Assembly: GCF_963678635.1 (NCBI RefSeq)
Contig: NC_087068.1
Span: 8,686,027-8,750,026 of the forward strand
Reading direction: 5' to 3'
DNA from: Symsagittifera roscoffensis
Taxonomy: Eukaryota > Xenacoelomorpha > Acoela > Convolutidae
DNA: 64,000 bases
The notes under the pieces are model-generated. The model saw only the letters and a program-made list of their open reading frames with translations. It ran no database searches and was not told the DNA's origin. Positions 44,251 to 57,291 of this stretch are shown piece after piece; the stretch's first letter is position 1, and each line of letters begins with the position of its first letter. The translations under genes were made by a program, and so were the position numbers.

Positions 44251-45208
44251 AGATATATATTTTTTTAAAAATCATCGCCTACACGTCATATAAAACTCAA
44301 AATGACACAATTTTCTACTATTAATGTTGCAATTATGATAAATTACTTAAGCTAACCAATTTAGAACAACTTATAAGACTGATTAAATCTCCAAGTACGC
44401 ATTAATAGCGCGAAACAACTTGCGCGTTAATTGTCCCAAACTGCGCATAATGACAATCTTTAAGCCCCCTTCATTTAACCAAAAATAACCACAGGTAAAA
44501 TATCTTTTTAAATTTGGGCTCAAGACAACAATACCCTTTGACGTATTTAGAAAAATTCTGTCAAAAATGGCTAGTTAAAGAGTCGAAATATGTCTGGAAA
44601 AAAAAACCATTAGTACAAATGTTTCATCCCTTTCTTTGGAAATCGGAACAAAGTTTTTTAAAATGATCTTACAGTGCAGTGGGACATAGACGCGATCTTG
44701 TTAAGAAATTTTGTTTCTTTTTCAATTTTTCAAGCAAGAAGCAGTATAGAAACTCCAAAAGTCAAATGAAACAGTCAAGAGATTTTCTTGTTGTTCAGAA
44801 AAAAATGAGGATTATATATACCCATGGTGGTTTTTTATTCAGACCAATTTTAGAATAGTTGACTGCGCATGGTCATTGATGCAGAATTTTTGCCATTGGC
44901 AAGTGAGTATGCTTCCACTTGACTAAAGTGTGACTTTGCTACTAGAATAATTTTTTAATGAGTTTGTTTCAATACGCGAATTATTTATGCGTAGCAAATT
45001 ATCCGCACTAATAATCATTCAAAATTAAATTGAGGCGAACTAATGCTTCTAATTAATTCCCATAAACAACTCAAGTTCAAATACTTTCATATATTCAGCC
45101 TAAAAATTGTAGTTTGTCATTATTTCATATAGCAAAAACGACACGACACCAAATAATAGGGAAAGTCGGAACATTCAGGGCTTTGCACTGAGACGAGCAG
45201 TCTTGATA
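44250..45208 (+). mobile_element. Family A MITE copy with clear right terminus
   Basis: The family word order begins AAAAATCATCGCC, CACGTCATATAAAAC, GCGCGAAACAACTTGCGCG, TTAATTGTCCCAAA and CAGGTAAAATATC. It ends GTCGGAACATTCAGGGCTTT, then ACGAGCAGTCTTG at 45169-45208. The left inverted end is not visible. No transposase. Confidence 0.65.
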
Positions 45209-45469
45209 AAAATTGACTTTTTTTACTTTATGAAAGCAGACTGAAAACATGTAATAGATAACTCACAGCTAAATATCTTCAAAGATTCAATACTAATTCA
45301 GTTTTGATTTATGAAATTTTCAATATATAGATTTTTTTCAGTTATAAATCAATGTCAAATCAGAGTAAACGCTTGAGAACTTTTACTTTTTACTTAAACA
45401 CCATGCTTATCAAAAATCTCAATTACTGAAGTTGATATTCGGCGAATTATAACAGCACTGGTCGAGGTC

Positions 45470-46280
45470 CGGCACTCATAAAAAAAAACAGCGCGAGCCA
45501 AATTTGGCCATTCTTGACCAGCGCGACTTTATAATGGCAATTCCAGACTGGCGCGACCGCAAATTGGCAATTGAAGACCGACACGAGTGATAAAATTCAT
45601 CGCTGCCTAGGCCAATCAACAAACCGTCGGGACCTGCGCGAGATAGGTTAATGGCGCAACCGGCACGACTGAGAATAAACCACCGCGACATGCGCGACTG
45701 AGCAAAATACTATAAGTCCTTTCCTAAGTCGCGCCGCTGAAGTCTCTATTTAAGTCGCGCCATCAGTTTTTTCTTTATTCGCGCAGTCAATCTTTTATAA
45801 AGTCTGCTGAACTTACCAAAATACTGAAGCCGCGACTTGAGGAAAGACTGGCACCGCGACTTAAGAAAAGACTGACGGCTCAACTTACGAAAAAACTGAC
45901 GGCGCGATTTACAAAAAAAACTAAAGCGGCGCGACTTAATAAAAAACTGACGTCCCGATTTACAAAAAAATCGACGGTGCGACTTAAGAAAAGACTTAAG
46001 CGGCGCGACTTACGAAAAGACTGACGGCGCGACTTAAGAAAAAACTTAAGCGGCGCAACTTAACAAAAGACTGACAGCGTGACTTAAGAAAAGACTGACG
46101 GCGAGACTTAAGAAAAGACTTAAGCGGCGCGACTTACAAAAAGACTGACGGCGCGAATTAAGAAAAATTTGACGACGCAACTTAAAAAAAGACTGACGGC
46201 GCAATTTTAAATTGCGGCGTGACCTCGAAATTCAATCTAAAAACGGTATGCGGCGCGACTTGCAAAGTCTTTTCTTAAGC
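45470..46280 (+). repeat. GCGCGACTT minisatellite-like array
   Basis: From 45720 a degenerate unit of about 24-27 bp, GACGGCGCGACTTAAGAAAA, recurs some 20 times, with alternating AAGCGGCGCGACTT variants. From 45475 to 45700 a related array is based on GCGCGAC words. It ends abruptly near 46275. The GC-rich unit stands out in AT-rich DNA. No ORF. Confidence 0.85.
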
Positions 46281-46684
46281 TGCGGATCTCGACCCGGGAG
46301 GTGATTTTTCGAAATGGTTCCGTACAGGTATCAAACGCCTGGTCGCAAACTGGTCGGAGGTTTGTTTTCCACAATTTATCCTAGATGCCTCAGAAGTGTT
46401 ATAGAACTGTGACAGATTTCAATTTTTCAAGATCAGAGATAAAGTGACGTTCTCGAGAAATAAAATTTGGAATTCAGTGAAGCATTGGCAAAACGGTACT
46501 GATTTGCACTGCTTAATTAATCTCGAGTTGATTTTTTCTACAAGGTTTTTCAATCAAAGCGAATACTCGTTTCAAACCAAACCGATATCTATTTGGTTTA
46601 TTGGCGGGGTGAATAATAATTGAGAATAATCTAAATTTTGTTAATCAGTTGTAATTTTAAGACTGCTTCTTGCCTTGTACGGCT

Positions 46685-47120
46685 TCAATCTCTCGAGCTT
46701 AGTTTAAAAACCCCCTTGATTGAGAAGGGGGACCGAACGTTTAGCAGACCATTCTTTTAGCATAAAAAGTGAAAAATGAGTCTCTTATCAGACCAACGTA
46801 ATGAAGTGATGAATAGTTGATTAACATACTCAAAAATACGCTCAGTCTGGGGACAAATTTCCCCAATTAAGACAATTACATCACGACTTGTCAACAAAAC
46901 TATCAACTTCAAAAACAAAACAGTCTAAAATAGCGGCAAAACAAAGATTTACGCGCACAATAACACTCGTGTTGAATTGAAGCGCAGCGGAGCAAACGGT
47001 CGCTAATCGTCAATGCCGCGTTTGAAGTTAGCTATCACACTTTATTCTTGTTCTGAGTCTGCTAAAAAGCCGGTCTGCTAAAAAACCAGTCTGCTAAATT
47101 CCCTAGACCCATTGAGAAGG
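46685..47120. repeat. Foldback element with AGCAGAC ends
   Basis: AACCCCCTTGATTGAGAAGG followed by TTTAGCAGACCATTC on the left faces AAGCCGGTCTGCTAAAAAAC and AGTCTGCTAAATTCCC on the right. No ORF. Confidence 0.55.
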
Positions 47121-48240
47121 TATTTTTTGTTGACGCTTTATGTTGACAGACAAGTAGACAAGTAGTAATTGGAGTGCAGATTAATTAATGTTTAACAATG
47201 AATTTGACAATTTCAATTTTTAAAGGTTTTCACTTTGCTTATTCAAAACTGCCTCTGCAATTTCCCGACGAGGCCGAAGTTTTTTAAAACTATCAATTAA
47301 AAACGAATGCTGTAGGTTTTTGGTCTCGGAAAATTAACGACGTGGAGCAAATTTGTATTTGATTAAGAACGAGTGCTTCAAAACTTCTTCAAAAATCATA
47401 GTTGCCTTAAATCAAATTGTGGCATAAAAACATGCAGTCCATGCAATTTTTGCTGAATCGCCGGTTGAAGTTTCCAATTAGAAAGTGTTTATATGCGACT
47501 GTGAGTTGGAATAAGTGATACGAACCCAATAACCCAAAGAAAAGTATACAAACCCCCATTTTTAAGTAGCAATCGGAGGTTCTCTTATGCAGTTTTTTCA
47601 GCATATAAACTTCCTCCGACAACAAACTATGGGCTAAGCATCAATGCCCATTATAGGCACTCGGATCTTGCTAGCTTGATCACTGATTGTATAAATTTAT
47701 TTTTACTTTTTCAGAAAAATCAACCAAATCAATTAAAACAAATAGTTTCTTTTTAAAACTTCGAAGTAATAAAATTTGTCAAACAGTTTTGAATGATGAA
47801 GCCGCCGGGAGTTTAAGCGAAAAGATTTATTACCGGAATTTAATTTGTAAACTCCACCACATAAAAACTAATCATGAACAATTGCAAACCTTTTCATCAA
47901 CAATTAAAAAAGCTTGATCAATACCATAAGAAAAACTTAAAGCACGCATACTGTTCTAAAACTTGAATAAAACATAGAATGTTCATGACAAGAAAAAAAT
48001 TTCATGAAACAATGAGTTGCATAAGAGTTGCAAGAAAAGCTCATATGCAAAATTCATATGTTGAATCATTTTTGAAAAAAAAGCAAAAAACAAAGAAAAG
48101 CAAAAAAATTTTGAAACGCAACTGGTCTTTCAATTATGTAAAATATGTAGTTATAACAGCAAAGCTAGAGAAAAATAACTTCAAATATCAGCCCAGCTAA
48201 ATCTATTTTTTTATGATGATTCAAGTTTCCTTTGCGTTCT
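47121..48240. other. Non-coding AT-rich DNA
   Basis: Short frames exist (for example near 47407 and 47979), but they are low-complexity and Lys-rich with no domain or splice context. Nothing else recognised. Confidence 0.4.
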
Positions 48241-48249
48241 CTTGAATAT

Positions 48250-48680
48250 TAAAATCAATTATGCCATTTAGGTAGGTTCTTTTGTTCTGTTTTGAAAAAG
48301 GACACATTACAGCCATAAACGTCCGGTCCATTCAAAGCGCAGAAAAAGATACAGATTATGAGCGCAGCTGCAAATCAGCTGCAAATTATTTCATTTCTTA
48401 TTAAAAGTTATATATCAACAAACAACTAATGTACAATTTCCCTATGAGTTGGAAGAAGAAAATGCTATCGGATAAAACAAAAAAAATGATATTTAGACAA
48501 CAAAAAACTGACACGTTCCTGCTTCAAAAAGACCGGTATACATCTTCATTGTTCTATCACTACTAGCTTAGTCGAGCTGATAACATATTTATAGTTTTTT
48601 TCTGAAGCTAAAACCTTTTTATAAACTAAATTCCTTTGAAATAATAAATAGAACTTATTTTCAGAACTTTTTGTTTTTAA
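48250..48680 (+). repeat. Diverged repeat related to 60165-60560
   Basis: Both contain TTTTGTTCTGTTT, AATTTCCC, GA(A)TGGAAG.GCTATCG and GTCGAG.TGA.AACAT in the same order, with many differences. Old interspersed repeat, class unknown. Confidence 0.5.
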
Positions 48681-51600
48681 AACTTAACGTACAAACAGGT
48701 TTATGGGAACCCAGTGTTCAAATTTTTTGCTCTCAATTGTGTTTAATCTCAATCATGTCTGCTTTTATATCTGTTTGTGTTGACTCTAAGTCAGATCGAA
48801 AATTTCTTGTGATATTAGGTTGGACTTAAGTTATAAATTATGAACTATAAATTATTTTACTTAGCAGAAAAGACAACCTATATAAGCACAAAAATTTTCT
48901 TCCAAGTAAAACTAAGTTAGCTCTATAAAGCATATCTTATCTCACAGATCATTTTGATCCATTTATATATCCTTTAATTTTAAAAAGTTTAACCCAAATA
49001 TAATTGATAGTTCGAGTCATAACTTGAGACCAATGTAACTTTGTTTCAACAATTAAATCAAAAGAGGAAAAATAATTGTAGTATAGCTTACACTTCACTG
49101 AATTAAGCTTAACTTGATTTTTTCTAACTAATTAAACACTCGTTCGATAAAAAGTTTTTTTTTCTGATTTGTTTCATAATTATTCTGTTTTGTCTTGGAT
49201 ATTTAGATCAAATATGTCACCAGGTAGCTAGACTAGTTTTTTCCTCTGCTTTTCAAAAGAATACAATAAAACGATAAGCATTTACTCTTTTCAAAGCCTA
49301 CCAAACAAAGTAGTCGATAGCATTTTGAATAGTTTCCAGTTTTTTTTTAGGAAAACAAACCTATTATGTAAAATAATTCCCTTTGTCTACTTTACCTTTC
49401 CAGAATTGAGAGAGATACCTTTTTATTCAAATTTAATAGTTCAATGTTCAAACAATTCAACTAAGTTGCCCTATTTGGGGGTATATTGTAAATAATTCTA
49501 GTACTCTTATTTATATCTATATATCTATTTCATTTTATGTGAATCCAGAACTCTTTCATTAATTTTAAGGTCGATCAGAAAAAGTATGAACTGAGGTGAC
49601 ACTTATAACGTTATCTCAAAATTACCATAAAAAACCAAGGAAAAAGCTTTTGCTGTTCTTCACAAAGCTATAACAATTGCAGCAGAGAACTACTCGATAA
49701 GTAACTGATGGTAAACGACAGATCCAAACAGCTTTCAACTAAAAATTACAAGAAAAGTTTTGGTATAAGACAGTTACTACCTGATACTAGCGTACGAATC
49801 TCAGTTTATTATATTTGTTGTATAAAAATTAAGGGAAATCTTACCTGCTCAAGTCTACTAGTAGGATAAAATTTTTAGACTAAACTAACGTACGTATCGA
49901 TTATTTAAGCATTACATCAAAAGTTCACCTTTGATTATTTTGAAAACCAATGATTAATATTATTACCAACAATCTCAAAAACTAAATAAATTCTCAAACT
50001 TTCTAAAACAAAGAAGGTAAAAAGTATCCTATATGTATAAAACTACCCTGAATTGATTTATGTCTCATCAAACACATAACCACATCTTTCATTCCGTTCT
50101 CATTTAAGTTTCCTTGTTCAGGCTTTCGACGTCTATTCTCAAATTTCCCTAAACTAAACTTCAGTTGAACTTATGATCGACATCATCACCAGGGAAAGAA
50201 TCATACACCAAAACTAAGAAAGAGACTGATGCAAAACCAAAGGGAAGAAACTGATTTGGATAATCCTTAGGAAAACCGCAGTTTTTTAAAAAACAAAATT
50301 TACAACAAAACTTAGGAAACCTAAATTCTATCAAACCATTTCGTTGCTGTCGAGTTTCAATTTTTTAGGGAAAACAGCCGCTATTGAACAGCTTTCATTT
50401 TTGAACATTGGTTTTAAGTCTAGAACCAACGTTCCAGGTTTTGAGTTTTAGGTTTGCGTTATCATATTAGCACACTATTTTCATGTCTTGCTTTTGAAAC
50501 ATGAAACTAAAACTTAAAAAAAATTTAACCCAAAAGTCAGTTTTAAAACTCTACAACCAATTTTTGCTATAAAGTTTGAGCGTTTTAATTAACGAATTAA
50601 ATTCAGAAATCTTTATTTTTTGAAAAAGTTTTAATTTCAGGAGGCGTTTTTTTTACTTAATTGGAAAAGGCCAAATATTTATTTATAACGTTGTACCTCG
50701 AATGAAGATATCGTACCAATGTTCAGGATTTAGATTTTTCTGTTTTAGCTTATAGACTCAGGTTTCTGAAAATTATTAAATGGTTGTTTAGTGAGAAGAT
50801 AGATCAAGTATCTAAGGTAATCTTTTTCAAATATGATTCTGAGTTTGAGGGAGCCTTAGGTTCTTGGCTGCAGCTTTTAGATTTCGAGATTTAGGTTAAT
50901 CAAATTTAGTTTACATGCAAAACTTTGCAAATTATGGTCGGAAGTAAGGTAGCGAACTTCAAAAATAATTAATCATTCAAGTCTGAAACCAAAGAAACAA
51001 TTCGAAGTCTTAGATTTAGGTTTTCTTTCCAAAGATTAGATTTATTAAGATTAATTTTTTGGTGCTTGTGACAATCAAGATTCAGAATAAGGTTTTAGTT
51101 CCAAAAACTACGCTTTTTTAAGCAAATTTCTCACCTTATGAAAATGATAAAATTTTTTGAACAAAAATGAGGACTTTATAGCGTTTTTAAGCAAACTGTA
51201 ATTAATTCAAAGGCTCAACTTCCCGTTAGTTCACAAAAAAGTCACTTAAATTTTCGTAATGTAAAATAAAATGCTAGAGCGACAAAATGCTAGAAAAAAA
51301 AACAACTACTTTCAGAGCGACAAAATGCTAGAAAAAACAACTACTTCCAATTAAATATCACATAGTTATCCATAAGATCTAATACTTAGACCTATTTTAT
51401 TCAAAATTTTACAAACCGCAATTTTGATCCTATTCAAGCAAAATGATTAACCAAACTTTTGATTTTGAACTTGATTATTAAAAACTATTAACGGAACTCT
51501 TTGTGCGAGGTCTGAACACATCAGGTCTAGAGTAAAAATTTTATCAAATTTTGATCGAAAATCCATCCGCAGCTTAACGACAATGATAAGATCTTAAAGG

Positions 51601-52041
51601 TATTGAAGACCTCAGTTTCACTGTGAGAAGCAAATTATTGGAACAGCATCCAGAAGCGTTGATCCAGAAGTTAGAAATAGACAAAAAACAGCAAACAAGT
51701 TTAATTTTAAATAGATCATGAAAGTAATGCATCAAATAACTCAATTAAGAAAAGATTTTTCCACCACCAGAACACGTTAATGTAACTGGTGTTACAGAAC
51801 AAACCAAATCACAAATAAATTTTTCAAGTAATGAGATTATATAAAAAATGTTTAGTTGGACAAGCTTAGTGTGGAGGAAGTTTTTGTGATAAAGAGATCA
51901 TGTTTAGGTAAAAATTAGTCAATGGATATTTTCAATATCATTACCAGGAAACTCAATGAAAAATGTATAAAAGCAGAACTGATTACTCTAGCGATTAAAA
52001 AAACAACAAGGATCTTAATTTCAATAATCAAAAATAAAAAT
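48681..52041. other. Long non-coding AT-rich stretch
   Basis: No gene recognised. It includes a small local duplication at about 51269-51347 (GAGCGACAAAATGCTAGAAA twice). Confidence 0.45.

Positions 52042-52113
<72 letters not shown>
52042..52113 (+). repeat. (ATG)24 microsatellite
   Basis: Twenty-four uninterrupted ATG triplets. The poly-Met and poly-Ser frames across it are artefacts of the repeat. Confidence 0.98.
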
Positions 52114-52114
<1 letters not shown>

Positions 52115-53161
52115 CGATTTTGATGATAATGTTGCTGCTACTAATGTGAGAGAGAAACTAATGGAAACTAGAGCAGTCTTCGCACAACAAAAAAAAACAA
52201 TTGAATCATAATTCAAAGCAAAATTTTTTCGGAGACAGTATAAAAAAACACTCTAAAAATCATTTTTTGAGTAGTTTCCCTTATAAAGTGTTACCTTATA
52301 AAGGGACAAATTGCTCCCTTGTAAAGTTTTAAACTTCATAGAGGAAAGTTCTAAGTTACAAACTTTTCAGACTTAAATCAAATAGACAAGCAGTTTTTGG
52401 AGAAGGAACTAGACCAATATGATACATTTTCTTGAAGCTGGTTGTGATGCTAAGTGCGTTTTTTGGTAAGGAAGGCATTGAAAGCGGCCAGAGACTGATG
52501 GAAGCTTAACGTCATAGGACTGGCTTTGGCGTCCCAATGTATTAAAAACATTAGGTTTTGCAACAACTATTATAGAAAAAATGTTTCTGAGAAGATTAAT
52601 GCCTAGAATTGAATAAGAAATACAATTACCCCGAATTAGGTTTTTTATGATAAAACACCTTGAAATCAAGATAAAATTTTTGCACCAATGCCAACTTAAT
52701 TAATCCAATTTCGCCTGCGATCTTAGTAATGAAGAAAGAGCGTCCTTTCCACTTGATAAACTAGTAGAAAAAACTGGCCTCACGCCTCGATGCTTATTGC
52801 TTTTAGGAACAAAAAACATAAACTATCACAGTAAAAATCTTGAGTCTACATGTTTATGACTCCACAATTATGAGTCCACAATAATTAAATCAAAAATATT
52901 TAAAATAACGCAAAAAAAAATCCAAAAATTAACAAAAAAAAATTAGTTAAAAGTTAGTTTTTGAAAAAAGGTTGCCTATCGTTTTCAAAGCTTAAGGTTT
53001 TCAGCGAGTTTTTTCTCTGAACTAAATGGATTTTGTTATGAACGGTAGAGTGGTAATTTTTGTTTTATATATTCTATACAAAACGAAATTTACAATTCTC
53101 GGATTCTGTAAGACGCATAAATTATCAACGTGTATTGATGTTTAGCAACGGAGGGCAAATA
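52114..53161. other. Non-coding AT-rich DNA, left flank of the second LTR element
   Basis: Nothing recognised. Confidence 0.4.
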
Positions 53162-53421
53162 TGTGATATTTCTATGCTGCGTTCTTAGGTAATGATAAAA
53201 CAGAAGAGTTATAACTTGTAAATTAAACTCTTGATCAATCTTGGTTTTGTTTAGAGATCATGATTGATAGTTTCTTTTATCTCTTTTGTTGGCAACTGTC
53301 CAAATGACGTTTGCATTCGGCCTACAAGATTGGCCTTGAATAATAATAACAATACATAACAGATTATTAATAATACTACTTCTCCAAGGTTACTGTGGCA
53401 ACAGTACTTCACAGTACCACA
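53162..53421 (-). repeat. 3' LTR of the second element
   Basis: 260 bp; on the - strand it begins TGTGGTACTGTG and ends ATATCACA (TG...CA). It differs from the other LTR at about nine positions by manual alignment (~3.5%), with no indels. Confidence 0.93.
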
Positions 53422-53520
53422 TTCACCTGAGAACAACAAAATTTTATATAATACCATATAAAATTTTTTAATCAATATATAATTTTGTATCTCATTTTAC
53501 TATAAATGTTTGGGTTTGAA

Positions 53521-54827
53521 TTAATTTCCTTTGTTATTCTTTTTCAATTCCGCTTTGTTTCTCGCAGCATTCCACGATCCAGAAACGTCCAACGATGTAG
53601 CCCCAAATCTCCTTTTGAAGAGATGTCTCTCTAATAGGCCAAACGTGTTGTTTTCCAGCGTTGTTTCTTTGTTATTGGGATTAAAAGTCGCTAACCTTGT
53701 CCTGTAGGCCTCGAGAGCTGCCAGATTTAGATCCGTGATATCGTCCTCACAACTAATCAGTTTTACAGAATGGGACACGGGGCTGCCATATCTCTTTGGC
53801 CACTGATTCTTTGTTTGCCCCTGTTGCTCCGCCTAACTGTCGTTGCTTCCTCTTCTTCATCCGACTCGTCGGAAAAATCTGGTGGAGGACAAGTATTACT
53901 TGGTCCCGCTTGTTGAGTCAGTATTTGTTCAGCTTCTTTTTGAACCCCTCTGGTCAAAACCTGCTCTGTGATACCATCCCATTCGTCTGGCATCATATCC
54001 TTTTTCTGGAATGTATCCAGAATCTCCTTTTCGTTGGTTTGAAGAGTAATACGTTTACTCTCTGGTACTTTCTTCGAAGTGGATGACTCTGTTAATTCAG
54101 CATTGCCCGTGTCACGCTTCTTGGATTCTTTTGCTACTGTTTTAGCAGCTTTTGATTTCCGTGGTTCTTGTGTTGTGGACTTGCTCAGACAACTTTTCTG
54201 ATTCTGTACTAACGGCCCTGCTCGATTTGGCTTATTCCTTTTCCCTCCTATGTTAAGGCCATCGCCCATCTCTGTCTCTTTCGACGTTACTATGATCGGC
54301 GAGTTTTGAAATTTGTCAACAATTTGACTATCTTTGTTTAGTACTTGATCTCTTGGCCCCTGATCGTTTATATCATGTTCGTCGGCCGACTCACTATCAA
54401 TGTCTTCATACTGAGTTACTGTCTTTTGTTGTTTCCTTCTTGGCTCTTCCGCCGTTGGGCTTCTTTTTTTGTCCGATCCTTCTACATTAGACTGTACAGG
54501 CAGTCTTGATTTCGCTATGTCGCTCTTCCGATAAACTGCACCAGCAGCCGTCTTTACTGCCTCCGATACAATTTTCCATTTAAGTGGTATCGTTAGAGCC
54601 TTTCCACTTTTCCGTTGCTCGTGTTTACGGAGGAAACTACCTGACCAATTGTCAGACACTGCAGTTGGTTTATCTTCGATAAACCGTCGTTCCCATGAAT
54701 ATAATAATTCTTTTCTTAGGTCGGGATTTATCGTGCTGGTCTCGTCTACGACTCGTCTTAGCTCGCTATCTGAAATGTCTCTTCGAGTGACGTTCCATCT
54801 CGCATTGGCCTCCAGTAGTTGCTTCAA
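53521..54827 (-). pseudogene. Pol C-terminal region of the second element
   Basis: Two frames, 53763-54827 and 53521-53778, form one former coding region broken by a one-base change near 53800. It follows the integrase core. The content is polar and low-complexity, with an acidic cluster (DESDEEEEAT) next to a basic RRSNRGK. The last part (SHSVKLISCEDDITDLNLAA) is well ordered and likely a conserved tail of this family's Pol. No enzymatic motif is recognised. Confidence 0.7.
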
Positions 54828-55606
54828 CTCCTTCGCTCTTGCTCTTTCTTTTGCTGCTGCCGTATTACGCAGAACAGTGGACTGACGTCTCGACTTTTCT
54901 GTCCTTTCCGAATGATTTTCACATTATCCCTCGATTGGTCTATGCGTCTCATCAACTGCGAAGCTGTTAACGCCGATCTTTCCAAATGTTCTTTATCTAA
55001 ACGACCAGACTCATTAAGGAATTTATCTCTCACAATTTTAAATTCACTTTTGGGTAATCGACCAAAATGCGCCTCAAATGGTGACAACTTTATCGTTTTC
55101 TGCTTATTCCATCTTATATCGCTAATGATTGTACTTAAGCAAAATTTAATCAATTGCACGTTTTCATCGAGAAGCACAACACCCAATCTTTGTTTAATAG
55201 TCTGTATTGTTCGTTCTACCAAACCACATCCTCGATGATCACCGACCGGACATAATTTTTGTTTAATATTTTTTTCTGTGCAAAACATTTTCATCGCCTT
55301 TCCTTTAAACCCGGAAAACTGATCCGTTTTAATCGACTCCGATATCCCATGTGTGTCAATAAAGGTACGAAAAAAATTTATTGTTGATTTTCCCCCAGTA
55401 GATTTCGTGACCTTAACTGATGGAAACTTAGAGTATCTATCGATAGCAACTAATAAATATATCTTCTTCCCCTTATGATCTTCAAGAGGGCCCGCGTAGT
55501 CTAATTGCATTTCTTGTCCCGGCTGTGTCAACAGTGGAAGTGATTTCGCCAAATTTTTTGTGATTATATATTTAGCATTCTTACCGTAACGACTGCAACT
55601 CTTCGG
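54824..55606 (-). pseudogene. Integrase core of the second element
   Basis: Contains the catalytic triad in context: MQLDYAGPL (first Asp), SIKTDQFSGFKG (second Asp) and GLVERTIQTI (Glu), within about 240 residues. The N-terminal zinc-binding part is separated by frame breaks around 55590-55640. The integrase joins cDNA to host DNA in intact relatives; here the break makes function very unlikely. Confidence 0.85.
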
Positions 55607-55615
55607 CCATGTTGA

Positions 55616-56778
55616 CTATGTCTTTGTGCATGTGGGCCACCATAAATAGTTGGAGACCTCTAACATCGCTTCTTGACCGGGATGTCCTTGATGAAGTCGC
55701 CGAAGCACAGCTTGTCTCAACTTATCCCGTACGGCTAATCGGTTATCCACCAAAAGACAGTCATCCACCACAGACATCTGGTGCCACAGAGCATTAGTGT
55801 AGGGCCCCATCAGCTCAAATACTTGTCTGTCATTCCGCTCCACCACTCGCCTGAGGCGATCCATCCAAGTATTCTCTGATACTGGTTCGGCCAGCAGACT
55901 TTTGTCGAACAATTTTGTGAGTGATAATGGGCCATTCTCCGTATTTAATTGCTCCGACAGTTGATGTTCGTTTTTCCCAGATCCGTGACCAACCCTTTTT
56001 GTTTGTTGAGGTGTGACCACACTAACTTTTGGACTATATTCCCTGTACCCGATGATATCCGCAGTTAGATCCACTTCAATTACTTGTCCTATCCCTGCTT
56101 CATCTCCTGATGTGTTCTGCAAAAATGATTTCGGGCTTTGCATCAACGAGTTGGCTTCTAACTCCATCATTGATCTGGGGTGATCATTTCTCTCCGCTCC
56201 TATGAGTTCCCAAAACGAAACTAATGCTGGTTGGGCTGTTGCAACAGTTGATGTTGACTGACCGCTGTTTCCGGTGTTTGCCAGGATTTGTCTGTTCATT
56301 GCTTGCCATTCCACCTGTGGTATTTCGTCTGAGTCCGAATTTTCTGAGTCTGATTTAGTTGGAGTACGCTGTATCGTCCTAGTCCTTTGAAATGTCGTTT
56401 CCGTTACCTCTTCCCTCAATGTATCAATGCTATTCCAATCCTGTATCCTGACCATCTTTTTCCCCTTTCCGTTCTTCGCTACTTCGCCTGGTTTCATTTC
56501 TTTATTCTCGTGATCTGATAAATTTCCAGTTATTTTAAGTGATTCGACCGACTGTCTTTGCTGACAACTTTGAGATAAACTGATTTTTGAATTTTCGTAC
56601 TTTTCTCGTTGAAACAATCGCGAACTCGTTTTGCTTTCGTTCCAGTCGTGCTTTTTCCGTTTTCGACCGTTTTGGTTGCCATAGCAACTGTTGGATGACT
56701 ATTCTGATTTGATACATTTTGATCAATTCCAGAATATTCTAGAACGTTTTTCGTTCCGGTCGAGCCTATCGTGATCAC
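55616..56778 (-). pseudogene. RNase H-integrase linker and integrase zinc finger of the second element
   Basis: The main frame 55616-56617 begins with a long polar linker and ends with the HHCC-type N-terminus of integrase (RRLHQGHPGQEAMLEVSNYLWWPT), after which the frame is lost. The 5' part (56618-56778) continues in overlapping frames. It is not a separate gene. Confidence 0.75.
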
Positions 56779-56879
56779 TAAGTCGACTGTGTAAACAGTC
56801 GAGAGCTTTGTGAAAGCTTTCTATCGATGTGACTACAAATTTTTCATCCAACACTGACTCCGGCCACGGTTAAATTTTT

Positions 56880-57291
56880 GGGTCTCTAGACAAGTAATCT
56901 ACTATACCCATATCTTTCCCTGGTATATGAACAACCTTAAATTGATAGGGTAATAGTCTGTGGCTATCACGAATTTCTTTCCTAACAAGTAGTGTTTAAA
57001 TCGGTCAACAGACCATACTTCTGCTAGCAGTTCCAGCTCATTTGTGGAGTATTTCTTTTCTTGTGTGTTCAAGTTTTGGGACGCAAATGCGATCGGTACC
57101 CACTCCCCCTCAATTTTTAGTTGTTCCAACGATGCGCCTAGCTCACTGTGGCTGGCATCACATTTTACCCTAGTAGCCAACTTAGGGTCGTAATAGTGAA
57201 TTTTGCTTATGTTCGCAACCGCTGTTTTTATCGATTCGAATATCTCCGAATGTTCTTCCCCCCATTCGATTTTTTTAACCTGAATTTTCAC
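56880..57291 (-). pseudogene. RNase H of the second element, internally deleted
   Basis: RVKCDASHSELGASLEQ carries the first catalytic region and NELELLAEVWSVDRFKHYLL follows, up to FVIATD. The next expected segment is missing and the sequence resumes out of frame with a segment ending PGKDMGIVDYLSRD, so several dozen codons were lost. The RNase H is therefore defective. Confidence 0.8.

Noticed and set aside
45470-46280. CRISPR-like array
   Set aside because: Units are adjacent and degenerate with no unique spacers, and the genome is eukaryotic.
51922-52216. Poly-Met and poly-Ser frames
   Set aside because: Translations of the ATG microsatellite.
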